From Candidatus Hydrogenedentes bacterium CG07_land_8_20_14_0_80_42_17 (GTDB lineage Bacteria > UBA8481): 5,770 bases of DNA. Below, one piece after another: positions 1-5,758 of the stretch. Below the pieces are notes generated by a model. It did no database searches and had not been told where the DNA came from. It saw only the letters and a program-made list of their open reading frames with translations. How positions within the stretch are numbered: the first letter of the stretch is position 1; every line of letters starts with the position of its first letter. The position numbers and the translations under genes were made by a program. The stretch spans positions 1-5,770 of the forward strand of contig PEWQ01000167.1 of NCBI GenBank assembly GCA_002780065.1. The letters are read 5' to 3'.

Positions 1-97
1 AGACACATAGGTCTTGCCCCTACAAATCAAGGGCAGACACATAGGTCTGCCCCTACAAATCAAGGGCAGACACATAGGTCTTGCCCCTACAAATCAC
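1..97. repeat. Tandem palindromic (REP-like) repeat, about three copies
   Basis: Three consecutive units begin AGACACATAGGTCT at 1, 35 and 68; the first two are 34 and 33 bp long and the third stops at about 97. The middle copy contains a perfect hairpin: GGGCAGAC (31-38), loop ACATAG (39-44), GTCTGCCC (45-52). The first and third copies have an extra T (GTCTTGCCCC) that would bulge the stem. Each hairpin is followed by CTACAAATCA. The array starts at or before the window edge, so its full copy number is unknown. Similar short G/C-rich palindromes followed by CCCCTAC are a familiar kind of interspersed intergenic repeat in environmental bacteria; that statement is from memory, not from a search. 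A hairpin array downstream of bioB could also help end or stabilise its transcript. Confidence 0.85.
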
Positions 98-104
98 TAA
101 TCAC

Positions 105-176
105 TCACACCTTGAATTGAGATGCGGTCTCCTGAAGCGATACGGCAATTCGGGCAAGCTCCGTCAAAGACTGATC
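105..176 (-). pseudogene. Possible remnant: C-terminal tail of a methyl-accepting chemotaxis protein
   Basis: On the minus strand, one frame reads DQS followed by TELARIAVSLQETASQFKV and then a TGA stop at 105-107. This looks like the extreme C-terminus of methyl-accepting chemotaxis proteins, which typically ends in an amphipathic helix of the pattern xELAxxAxxLxxxxxxFKV directly before the stop. The frame is blocked by a TAG stop a few codons upstream, inside bioB, so no signalling domain, HAMP domain or start codon is present. The piece begins almost exactly at the bioB stop codon (TAG, 176-178) and lies in a different frame from bioB. The simplest reading is a deletion or recombination scar that joined the end of a chemoreceptor gene to the end of bioB. 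With only about 23 codons, chance resemblance cannot be excluded. Confidence 0.42.
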
Positions 177-1123
177 TATTCTTTTTCGATCCTATACCCG
201 ATCTCTTCAATCATCTTCAAATCGGATTCAAAGCCCTGACCGGCAGTAGTCAGGTAGCCATTTGAGAATATCGAAGTCACGCATTGGAGAGCTTTCTTTT
301 GAAGAGCGCCAAGAACCTTTTCCCTGCCGCCTGCGGCTCGAATATCTGTGTGCGGAAGAAGAAGCCTTGCAAGCGCAAGTACTCTCAACGCTTTTTCTGC
401 AGAAATAGATTTGGCATCTTGAAGCGGAGTGCCGGGGCGCGGATTAAAGAAGTTAATGGGAACCGATTCGGGATCAAGACCTTTTAACGAAAAAAGAAAG
501 TCTACAATATCTTCATCAGTTTCACCTGCTCCTATTATGCCTCCACAGCAGAGTTCAAATCCGTGTTGCCTGGCGGTCAGCAAGGTTTCATATCGTTCTC
601 GCCAAGTATGAGTAGATACTAAACTCGGGAAATAACGTTCCGAAGTCTCCAGATTATGGTTGTATCTGTCTGCTCCGGCGCGTTTCAATTTCGATGCTTC
701 ATCATTGTTTAGAAATCCTAGCGAAAGACAAATTGTTAAGTTGGAGAAATTTTCTTTTATCCTACTAATAGTTGGACAAAGTTCAGCAACAAGGGAAGGG
801 AATGCCGAGCGGGTAGCGGTAACAATGCAGAATTTTCCTGCGCCAATTTCATACGCGTATTTCGCTTCCGCATACAACTCATCGTCAGACTTTAAATCGT
901 ATTCAGGTATTGCAGAATTATAGTGAGCTGATTGTGAGCAGAACGCGCAGTCTTCCGAACAGTTTCCGGATTTTGCATTCGAGAGAATATGAATAATCAC
1001 ATTCTTTCCAAAATGTTCTTCTCTAATTTCTTTTGCAATATTTACAAGTTCGTCAGTTGATGGAGTATTGGAAGAAATAATTGCAAGCGCGGACTTTTGA
1101 GTTATATTGACATTGCTATTCAC
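176..1123 (-). CDS. bioB: Biotin synthase (radical SAM), BioB
   Basis: Inserts sulfur into dethiobiotin to make biotin, the last step of biotin synthesis, in the cytoplasm. The 315-residue product is of normal family length. The radical SAM motif CSEDCAFC gives C55, C59 and C62 as ligands of the 4Fe-4S cluster. The 2Fe-2S ligands known from E. coli BioB are matched by C99 (KFCIVTA), C132 (ICLSLG), C192 (LCCGG) and R262 (IRAAGGRE). YNHNLET (154-160), PINFFNPRPGTPL (222-234) and the ending YLTTAGQ (290-296) are also typical. The radical SAM barrel spans about residues 47-215 and the BATS-type C-terminal part about 222-312. The start is GTG at 1121-1123: an in-frame TAA lies four codons upstream, no early internal Met exists, and no clear Shine-Dalgarno is visible. 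No bioA, bioD or bioF is in view, so the gene stands alone here. It is transcribed divergently from the operon at 1483. Confidence 0.96.
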   Translation of the reverse strand: MNSNVNITQKSALAIISSNTPSTDELVNIAKEIREEHFGKNVIIHILSNAKSGNCSEDCAFCSQSAHYNSAIPEYDLKSDDELYAEAKYAYEIGAGKFCIVTATRSAFPSLVAELCPTISRIKENFSNLTICLSLGFLNNDEASKLKRAGADRYNHNLETSERYFPSLVSTHTWRERYETLLTARQHGFELCCGGIIGAGETDEDIVDFLFSLKGLDPESVPINFFNPRPGTPLQDAKSISAEKALRVLALARLLLPHTDIRAAGGREKVLGALQKKALQCVTSIFSNGYLTTAGQGFESDLKMIEEIGYRIEKE

Positions 1124-1245
1124 GAAAAGATTTTAATGATTTAAATTGTAAATGCAATTGCCATTAGATGAAATTTGTTATTTATTTAGATTAAAGAGAC
1201 TGCAGAATGAAAGAAGATTCGATTGAATGTATCTTCATTCCGCAC

Positions 1246-1334
1246 GGCAGCCGCAAGCTTTAGCCTGTGCTGGGGATGAATGCAACCATGCTGATCAAAA
1301 TCTTTTGTACGCAGCGGCTAAACCTGCGGCTACC
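1246..1334. repeat. Inverted pair of REP-like arms forming a long imperfect hairpin
   Basis: The left arm (1246-1270) and the right arm (1311-1334) are inverted copies of one element of the type GGYAGCCGCARG...TTTAGCC. Paired base by base they give 20 Watson-Crick pairs, four mismatched positions (1248, 1256, 1266, 1267) and one bulge (C1258), around a 40-base loop. The right arm also carries a direct repeat, GCGGCTA, at 1314-1320 and 1326-1332. Two palindromic elements in opposite orientation with a short spacer is the arrangement of a REP doublet. On the plus strand the right arm is followed at once by six T (1335-1340), so the whole also resembles an intrinsic terminator for rightward transcription, although it lies upstream of the operon and not behind a gene. 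Confidence 0.75.
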
Positions 1335-1375
1335 TTTTTTCGATTTTATTATCAAATACTCTTGCCATGAGGAAC

Positions 1376-1404
1376 TTGCTGAGATACAAATATTAAAAGA
1401 TAAT
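1376..1404 (+). promoter_or_regulatory. Candidate sigma-70-type promoter for the DUF4912 operon
   Basis: TTGCTG (1376-1381) and GATAAT (1399-1404) are separated by 17 bases, the preferred spacing, with five of six -10 bases matching TATAAT. Transcription would start near 1411, giving a leader of about 70 bases before the ATG at 1483 and placing the inverted repeat upstream of the transcript. The background is A/T-rich, so chance matches are common; the sigma-factor preference of this organism is unknown. Confidence 0.33.
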
Positions 1405-1466
1405 TATTGAAATTCACAATAGATTGAAAATTCGGGGATGGCATCGAAAGTTATAGAGATGCTGTC

Positions 1467-1474
1467 AGGAGGAG
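1467..1474 (+). promoter_or_regulatory. Shine-Dalgarno site deciding the start at 1483
   Basis: AGGAGGAG lies eight bases before the ATG at 1483 and contains the full AGGAGG core. The earlier in-frame ATG at 1438 has only GGGG touching the start codon, too close for normal ribosome binding. This favours 1483 as the true start and removes the first 15 codons of the longer reading. Confidence 0.8.
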
Positions 1475-1482
1475 AAGAGGAC

Positions 1483-2808
1483 ATGAATAAAAAAGAACTG
1501 CTATTGGAAAGTAAAGCGGAGCTAATCGAACGGGCGAGAGAAATTGATTTGACCGGAAGAACGAAGATGGCAAAAGAAGAGCTTGCGGGCGAAATTGCAA
1601 AGGTAATGTCACGCATCGAAGCGGCTCGAGCTCGAAGAGTTAGAATGGTAGCTAAACCTGTTTCCTCATCACGCCGTGCAACTTCTGCAAAAGCGAGGCA
1701 CGCTATTGAGGAACGTTCTCGAAAGCGCCGGGAAAAGAGCGCAGAAGATGAAGAAGTCAAATCTAAACCGGCTTTAGCGAAGTCATCAGCCTCTGCCGGC
1801 ATCAGGCCTTCACGCTCAGTGAAGAAAAAGGGACTTCCTCCAGGATTGGAATCTCTTGATCTCGATGCAGGCTCTTCGACTTCAGTTGTTCATCCAAGTG
1901 CAGTCGAAAAAAAACCGGAAGCTTATGTGTCGCTTGTTTCTGAAGACAGACTTTCAGGCGGACCTCTTCCAAAAAAATACGGAAAAAATAAATTTGTAAT
2001 TCTAACAAGAGACCCAAGATGGCTCTTTGCATATTGGGAACTTTTACCTGTCACCGAAGAAAAAGTTATCCGAGATGCCGGCGACGATTTGGCAGGAGAA
2101 AGTGTTCGCAGAGTATTGCGCGTATTCGACATGCTTGGAGAAAAAAGTGAAGACGACGAATTCGTAGGTTCATTCGATGTAATGATCCACCCTGGCGCAA
2201 GCTCTTGGTACATTCATCTACCCACTGCAGGAAGGGCTTGGAAGGTTGAACTGGGATTTCTCGGACGGTCAGGCAGATTTTATAAAATTCTTGGATCTAA
2301 GGTTGTTAAGACCCCTCGTAAAACTGTCTCTACTGTTATTGATGAAACTTATCGAACTCTTGACGAAGAATTTGACGAGATATTCCGCTTATCCGGCGGA
2401 GAGCTTGTAGCTAAAGGAGTGCAAGGGTTTGGCGGCTCTGCAATTCCAAAAGGGAAGAAGCGAAAAGTCAGCGAAGAGGAGACTGAGCGCTGGTCGTGGC
2501 CATTTCCTTCGTCAGGCGGAATGTGGTCAGGAATGCCTTATTCGTCCGGTATTCCTATTAGGCCGGCTCCAAAAAAAGATGAATTCTTCTTCTGGGTCGA
2601 CTGCGAATTAATTCTGTACGGCGGAACTCAGCCTACAGCAAAAGTGACTGTTCAAGGCGAGCCGATTAAACTTCGGTCGGACGGAACTTTTTCATTACGG
2701 TACTCACTTCCTGACGGAAAAATAACTTTGCCTGTTATTGCAGTTCGGGCTGACGGCAAGAAAAAAAGAAGTGCTACTCCGATAGTGACACGAAAAACAA
2801 AACGATAG
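1483..2808 (+). CDS. DUF4912 domain protein with N-terminal Rho_N/SAP-like module
   Basis: The product is 441 residues from the ATG with the strong ribosome site (456 if the ATG at 1438 is used). Residues about 7-41 (SKAELIERAREIDLTGRTKM, then KEELAGEI) match the Rho termination factor N-terminal (SAP-like) helical module. Residues about 47-117 are a basic Arg/Lys/Ser/Ala-rich linker, probably disordered. Residues about 161-280 fit DUF4912: LPKKYGKNKFVILTRDPRWL followed by FAYWEL, later WYIHLP and GRFYKILGS. A Gly/Ser/Trp/Pro-rich stretch (337-356) leads to a C-terminal beta-type module (about 368-425) with LILYGGTQPTAKVTVQGEPI and the LRSDGTFSLRYSLPDG pattern. There is no signal peptide or membrane segment, so it is likely cytoplasmic. 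The exact function is unknown. The stop lies 3 bases before a GH57 branching enzyme start, and the sandwich-like domains make a role in binding alpha-glucan or its enzymes a reasonable inference. The Rho_N module more often binds nucleic acid. Confidence 0.85.
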   Translation: MNKKELLLESKAELIERAREIDLTGRTKMAKEELAGEIAKVMSRIEAARARRVRMVAKPVSSSRRATSAKARHAIEERSRKRREKSAEDEEVKSKPALAKSSASAGIRPSRSVKKKGLPPGLESLDLDAGSSTSVVHPSAVEKKPEAYVSLVSEDRLSGGPLPKKYGKNKFVILTRDPRWLFAYWELLPVTEEKVIRDAGDDLAGESVRRVLRVFDMLGEKSEDDEFVGSFDVMIHPGASSWYIHLPTAGRAWKVELGFLGRSGRFYKILGSKVVKTPRKTVSTVIDETYRTLDEEFDEIFRLSGGELVAKGVQGFGGSAIPKGKKRKVSEEETERWSWPFPSSGGMWSGMPYSSGIPIRPAPKKDEFFFWVDCELILYGGTQPTAKVTVQGEPIKLRSDGTFSLRYSLPDGKITLPVIAVRADGKKKRSATPIVTRKTKR

Positions 2809-2811
2809 CGA

Positions 2812-4416
2812 ATGAAAAATCCTAAAGGCTATTTGGCTCTATTGCTTCATGCGCATCTACCGTTTGTAAGGCATCCTGAACACGAAGAGTTTCTTGAGGA
2901 GGACTGGCTTTACGAAGCAATAACCGAGACATACATTCCTCTTCTGCACACTTACGAATCTCTGATCAGAGACAAGGTTCCATTCAAGATCACGATGTCA
3001 ATTACTCCTCCTCTTGCAAATATGCTTTCAGATTCTCTTCTTCAACGAAGATATCAGCTTCATATCGAGAAGCTAATCGAATTAGCCGAGAAAGAGATAG
3101 TTCGCACTCACAACATGCCTCATTTCAACCGCACTGCTGTCATGTATCTGGAGCGGTTCAAGCGCGCACGAAATACTTTTGTAGAGAGATACAAAGGAAA
3201 TATTCTTAATGGTTTCAAGGCAGTTCAAGACGAAGGAAATCTTGAAATAGTCACATGCTGTGCGACTCATGGATTTCTTCCGCTCATGTACGTGAATCCA
3301 ACGGCTGTTCGAGCTCAGATACAGATTGCGGCGAAGAGCTACAAGAAACATTTCGGAAGAAAGCCCAGAGGAATTTGGCTGGCCGAATGCGGGTACTGGC
3401 CTGGGCACGACAGACATCTGAGAGAAGCAGGAATACGATTCACGTTCACTGATGCTCACGGAATTCTTTTTGGCTCGCCGCGCCCAAAATACGGAGTTTT
3501 CGCTCCGGTGATTACGAAGGACGGAGTAGCTGTTTTCGGAAGGGATATCGAATCATCAAAACAGGTATGGTCAGCGGACGAAGGCTATCCCGGCGACTTC
3601 AACTATCGGGAATTTTACCGTGACTTGGGTTACGACGCTGAATACGACTACATAAAGCCTTACATACATCCGATGGGTTTTCGCACAAACACAGGAATAA
3701 AATATTACCGCATTACAGCGAAAGAAATTTCTTTGAATCAGAAAGAGCCTTACGATCCGTGGAGAGCTCAGCATACAACGGAGAATCATGCTGGAAATTT
3801 TATGTTCAACCGCGAGAAGCAGATCGAATATCTTTATGAAAAGATTGGAAAGCCTCCGATAATACTGTCGCCTTACGATGCCGAGCTTTACGGCCATTGG
3901 TGGTATGAAGGCCCGGACTTTTTAAATCATTTAATACGCAAAATTCCTCATTCAAAAGTTTTTGAATTGACGACTCCTTGGGAATATCTTGAAAAGTATC
4001 CCGAGCATCAGGAGCAGGAGCCGACATTTTCAACTTGGGGAGATCAAGGCTACGCTTCGGTTTGGCTCGATGGATGCAACGATTGGATATATCGCCACTT
4101 CCACGAGTGTGAAGAAAGAATGATTGATCTCGCGACAGAAAGATCTGAAGCAAAGGGGATCGAGAAGCGAGCATTGAATCAGGCGGCGAGAGAATTAGTT
4201 TTGGCTCAATCCAGCGACTGGGCATTTATCATGAAGACTGGGACAATGGTCGAGTATGCTGTGAGGAGAGTTAGAGATCACGTCACGAGATTCCTGAAAC
4301 TTGACGAAATGATTCGCAGAGGTGAATATGACGAGTCGTGGCTGAAAGAAGTGGAATCGAGAGACAATATTTTTCCTGAAATTGATTATCGAGTTTACAA
4401 CAAACACGACGAATAG
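2812..4416 (+). CDS. GH57 family 1,4-alpha-glucan branching enzyme
   Basis: Cleaves alpha-1,4-glucan chains and re-attaches them as alpha-1,6 branches, shaping glycogen-like polymers in the cytoplasm (EC 2.4.1.18 expected). The length, 534 residues, fits characterised GH57 branching enzymes such as those of Thermus and Thermococcus. The conserved regions are in order: HAHLPFVRHPE (13-23), EIVTCCATHGFLP (145-157), GIWLAECGYWPG (187-198) with nucleophile E192, and SPYDAELYGHWWYEGP (353-368) with acid/base D356. TWGDQGYASVWLDG (408-421) follows. The C-terminal helical part carries LAQSSDWAFIMKTGT (464-478), typical of branching enzymes and not of GH57 amylases. SADEGYPGDFNY (254-265) corresponds to the mobile catalytic loop, where Y259 is the likely key tyrosine. 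The ATG lies 3 bases after the DUF4912 stop, with no strong ribosome site of its own, so coupled translation is likely. The protein has no signal peptide. Confidence 0.94.
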   Translation: MKNPKGYLALLLHAHLPFVRHPEHEEFLEEDWLYEAITETYIPLLHTYESLIRDKVPFKITMSITPPLANMLSDSLLQRRYQLHIEKLIELAEKEIVRTHNMPHFNRTAVMYLERFKRARNTFVERYKGNILNGFKAVQDEGNLEIVTCCATHGFLPLMYVNPTAVRAQIQIAAKSYKKHFGRKPRGIWLAECGYWPGHDRHLREAGIRFTFTDAHGILFGSPRPKYGVFAPVITKDGVAVFGRDIESSKQVWSADEGYPGDFNYREFYRDLGYDAEYDYIKPYIHPMGFRTNTGIKYYRITAKEISLNQKEPYDPWRAQHTTENHAGNFMFNREKQIEYLYEKIGKPPIILSPYDAELYGHWWYEGPDFLNHLIRKIPHSKVFELTTPWEYLEKYPEHQEQEPTFSTWGDQGYASVWLDGCNDWIYRHFHECEERMIDLATERSEAKGIEKRALNQAARELVLAQSSDWAFIMKTGTMVEYAVRRVRDHVTRFLKLDEMIRRGEYDESWLKEVESRDNIFPEIDYRVYNKHDE

Positions 4417-4420
4417 AGGA
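4415..4420 (+). promoter_or_regulatory. Ribosome binding site for the GTG start at 4425
   Basis: AGAGGA overlaps the last two bases of the branching-enzyme TAG stop and lies four bases before GTG at 4425-4427. Spacing is slightly short, but no Met codon occurs near the start of the product and the first membrane segment begins within ten residues, so GTG at 4425 is the best start. Confidence 0.55.
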
Positions 4421-4424
4421 CAGT

Positions 4425-5642
4425 GTGTTTAATAATTCGTCTAAACTTTCCGTATTACTTTTTGTTTTAGCTTTGTCTTTAAGATTAATTCTTCCTGCAA
4501 TTGGATTCAGCGGTGAAGTGAGCGATTCACCAACATATTTATCAGAGGCAACAGGGCTGATTACGGGCGAGGGTTTTATAAATCCTCAAGGACACCTCAC
4601 TGCATTTCGACCGCCTGTATATCCGATTTTTTTGGCGGGAATATTAGCTATTTCCGGAGGAAAAATAGTCGGAGTTCAAATCATTCAAGCGATATTTTAT
4701 TCTTTGCTTGCTCCAATCATATTTAATTTTTTGTTGCCGTTAGTAAAAGAAAAAAGAGCATTCTTCGGCGCATTTATTTTTGCGGTCGACCCGGCAAGCA
4801 TTCCGTTTACAGCTCTGATACTGACAGAGGCAATCGGCGCTGTAATGATTTTTTTGTGGTACTTGAGCTGGGGCAGAATAAGCAGAAGCGGACGAGTATT
4901 AGAATATATTTGGAGCGGTTTACTCAGCGGTATCTTAATCTTAAATACCATGATTACTCAATTACTGCAGCCTCTTGCGCTAATCTTAAGAATGCTATTT
5001 TTTCGCAAAGAATGGTTAAAAATAATTTTATGCGGAATGATTTTTATTCTTCCGCTAACTGCATGGACAGTAAGGAATAAAACAGTTCTTGGAGAAAGCA
5101 CTGCGGTAAAATCGGCAGGCTTTGGATTTCTTCTTTGGGCTACAATGAACTACGATTTTCCATGGTTATTGAACCCTTACGATAAAAGAGGCGAATATAT
5201 TTTCACGCAGGAAAAGAGAGTTGCAAAGAAATTTAGTCCTGCAGAGCAACATGAAATTTATTTCAGAAAAGCAGTTGCAAGATTCAGAGCGGAACCTGCT
5301 CTATGCGTTTATCGAGTTATGAAAGCGTCGCTATGGTCGTGGATTGATGTGCCTGGTGCGATGAAGACTCTGGATGATTATCCCAGAATAAGATTACTTC
5401 TTAGAATAATTAATGTTTCTATTCTATTAATCGCGCTCTCGGGAGTTCCATCCGCATTCAAATATAGAGAAGGCCGGCTGGCGTTTGGAATAATTTTATA
5501 CTTTGCTTTCTTTCATGCTCCACTTTATCCGATTCCGCGGTATTATCTCCCTATTAGACCGCTTCTTGCAGTATTATGCTCATTCGCATTTATGAACAAA
5601 TTTAAACCACAAATGAACACAAATAATACGAACCACGAATGA
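4425..5642 (+). CDS. GT-C membrane glycosyltransferase (PMT_2/ArnT-like, GT39-type)
   Basis: A 405-residue inner-membrane protein. Proteins of this class move a sugar from a polyprenyl-phosphate carrier to a lipid, glycan or protein on the outer face of the membrane; donor and acceptor cannot be read here. A first hydrophobic helix (about 8-28) is followed by a loop with an acidic residue, D34 in SDSPTYLSEATG, then GEGFINPQG and FRPPVYPIFLAG (61-72). This Asp-then-RPPxYPxFLA layout is typical of bacterial PMT_2 proteins. Further likely membrane segments lie near 82-104, 112-128, 130-148, 160-190, 197-217, 324-344, 352-366 and 376-391. LTAWTVRNKTVLGE (211-224) and PIPRYYLPIRPLLAV (369-383) are also typical. 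Starting 8 bases after the branching-enzyme stop, it is probably co-transcribed with it. The last 14 or so residues (Asn/Thr-rich, from about 392) are encoded by a tandem repeat and are probably not part of the conserved fold. Confidence 0.82.
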   Translation: MFNNSSKLSVLLFVLALSLRLILPAIGFSGEVSDSPTYLSEATGLITGEGFINPQGHLTAFRPPVYPIFLAGILAISGGKIVGVQIIQAIFYSLLAPIIFNFLLPLVKEKRAFFGAFIFAVDPASIPFTALILTEAIGAVMIFLWYLSWGRISRSGRVLEYIWSGLLSGILILNTMITQLLQPLALILRMLFFRKEWLKIILCGMIFILPLTAWTVRNKTVLGESTAVKSAGFGFLLWATMNYDFPWLLNPYDKRGEYIFTQEKRVAKKFSPAEQHEIYFRKAVARFRAEPALCVYRVMKASLWSWIDVPGAMKTLDDYPRIRLLLRIINVSILLIALSGVPSAFKYREGRLAFGIILYFAFFHAPLYPIPRYYLPIRPLLAVLCSFAFMNKFKPQMNTNNTNHE

Positions 5643-5660
5643 ACACGAATAAACACAAAT
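5605..5660. repeat. Tandem decamer repeat overlapping the 3' end of the glycosyltransferase gene
   Basis: Copies of a ten-base unit close to RAMCACRAAT follow one another: AACCACAAAT (5605), GAACACAAAT (5615), a degenerate AATACG (5625), AACCACGAAT (5631), GAACACGAAT (5641) and AAACACAAAT (5651). The first 38 bases are read as the C-terminal end of the preceding gene, whose TGA stop (5640-5642) falls inside the array. A/C-rich decamer arrays of this kind recur between genes in many environmental bacterial genomes (from memory, not searched). Confidence 0.8.
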
Positions 5661-5712
5661 ATTTAAATTAAAAAATAAATGTAAGCGTTCACTCGGTAAG
5701 AAAATTGGGCGC

Positions 5713-5758
5713 AAAAAGCACAAAAAAAGCGCAAAAACCGTGCAAAAATGAATAAAAA
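5713..5758. other. Phased A-tracts, probable intrinsically curved DNA
   Basis: Runs of five to seven A occur at 5713-5717, 5722-5728, 5733-5737, 5743-5747 and 5754-5758, with centres 10, 10, 10 and about 11 bases apart. They are separated by G/C steps such as GCGC, GCAC and CCGTGC, so the block is also a loose repeat of GCGCAAAAA. A-tracts in phase with the helix are known to bend DNA. The block runs toward the window edge, so what lies beyond (gene, promoter or more repeat) cannot be seen. No coding region is supported in 5643-5770. Confidence 0.65.

Larger units (their letters stand above)
1124..1437. other. Divergent intergenic region between bioB and the DUF4912 operon
   Basis: This gap separates two divergent genes and should hold both promoters. 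The bioB-proximal part (about 1124-1200) is very A/T-rich; on the minus strand TTTACAATTT and nearby A/T hexamers could serve as a -10, but no convincing -35/-10 pair stands out. An 18-codon ORF, MKEDSIECIFIPHGSRKL, occupies 1207-1263 and ends inside the left arm of the inverted repeat; it could be a truncated gene start or chance. The middle (1246-1334) is the inverted REP-like pair, followed by a T6 run at 1335-1340. The right part (1341-1437) is A/T-rich and carries the candidate rightward promoter. I see no tRNA, riboswitch or convincing biotin-repressor operator. Confidence 0.7.

Noticed and set aside
1-97. CRISPR-like array from three regularly spaced repeats
   Set aside because: The units follow one another without unique spacers; the whole length is repeat, so this is a tandem repeat and not a CRISPR.
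1146-1153. Half-site TTGTAAAT resembling a BirA biotin-operator arm near the bioB start
   Set aside because: The matching inverted arm (GGTTTACAA-like) is not found at the expected distance, so no operator can be supported.
1438-1482. Longer N-terminus for the DUF4912 protein from ATG at 1438
   Set aside because: GGGG touches that ATG, while a full AGGAGGAG sits at proper distance before ATG 1483; the extra 15 residues also contain the ribosome site itself.
1404-1802. Minus-strand open frame opposite the start of the DUF4912 gene
   Set aside because: It is Ser/Ala/Arg-rich low-complexity antisense of the basic linker, with no recognisable domain; the plus-strand frame is clearly coding.
3806-4225. 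Minus-strand open frames opposite the GH57 gene
   Set aside because: They lie wholly inside a gene with intact family motifs, have no domain resemblance and no convincing start signals.
5681-5700. GTAAGCGTTCACTCGGTAAG as a possible end of a mobile element
   Set aside because: It has a repeat-like look, but no inverted partner, target duplication or transposase is visible within the window.
5661-5712. Terminator behind the glycosyltransferase gene
   Set aside because: The stretch is A/T-rich with a short ATTTAAAT palindrome but no G/C stem followed by a T-run, so no intrinsic terminator can be supported.
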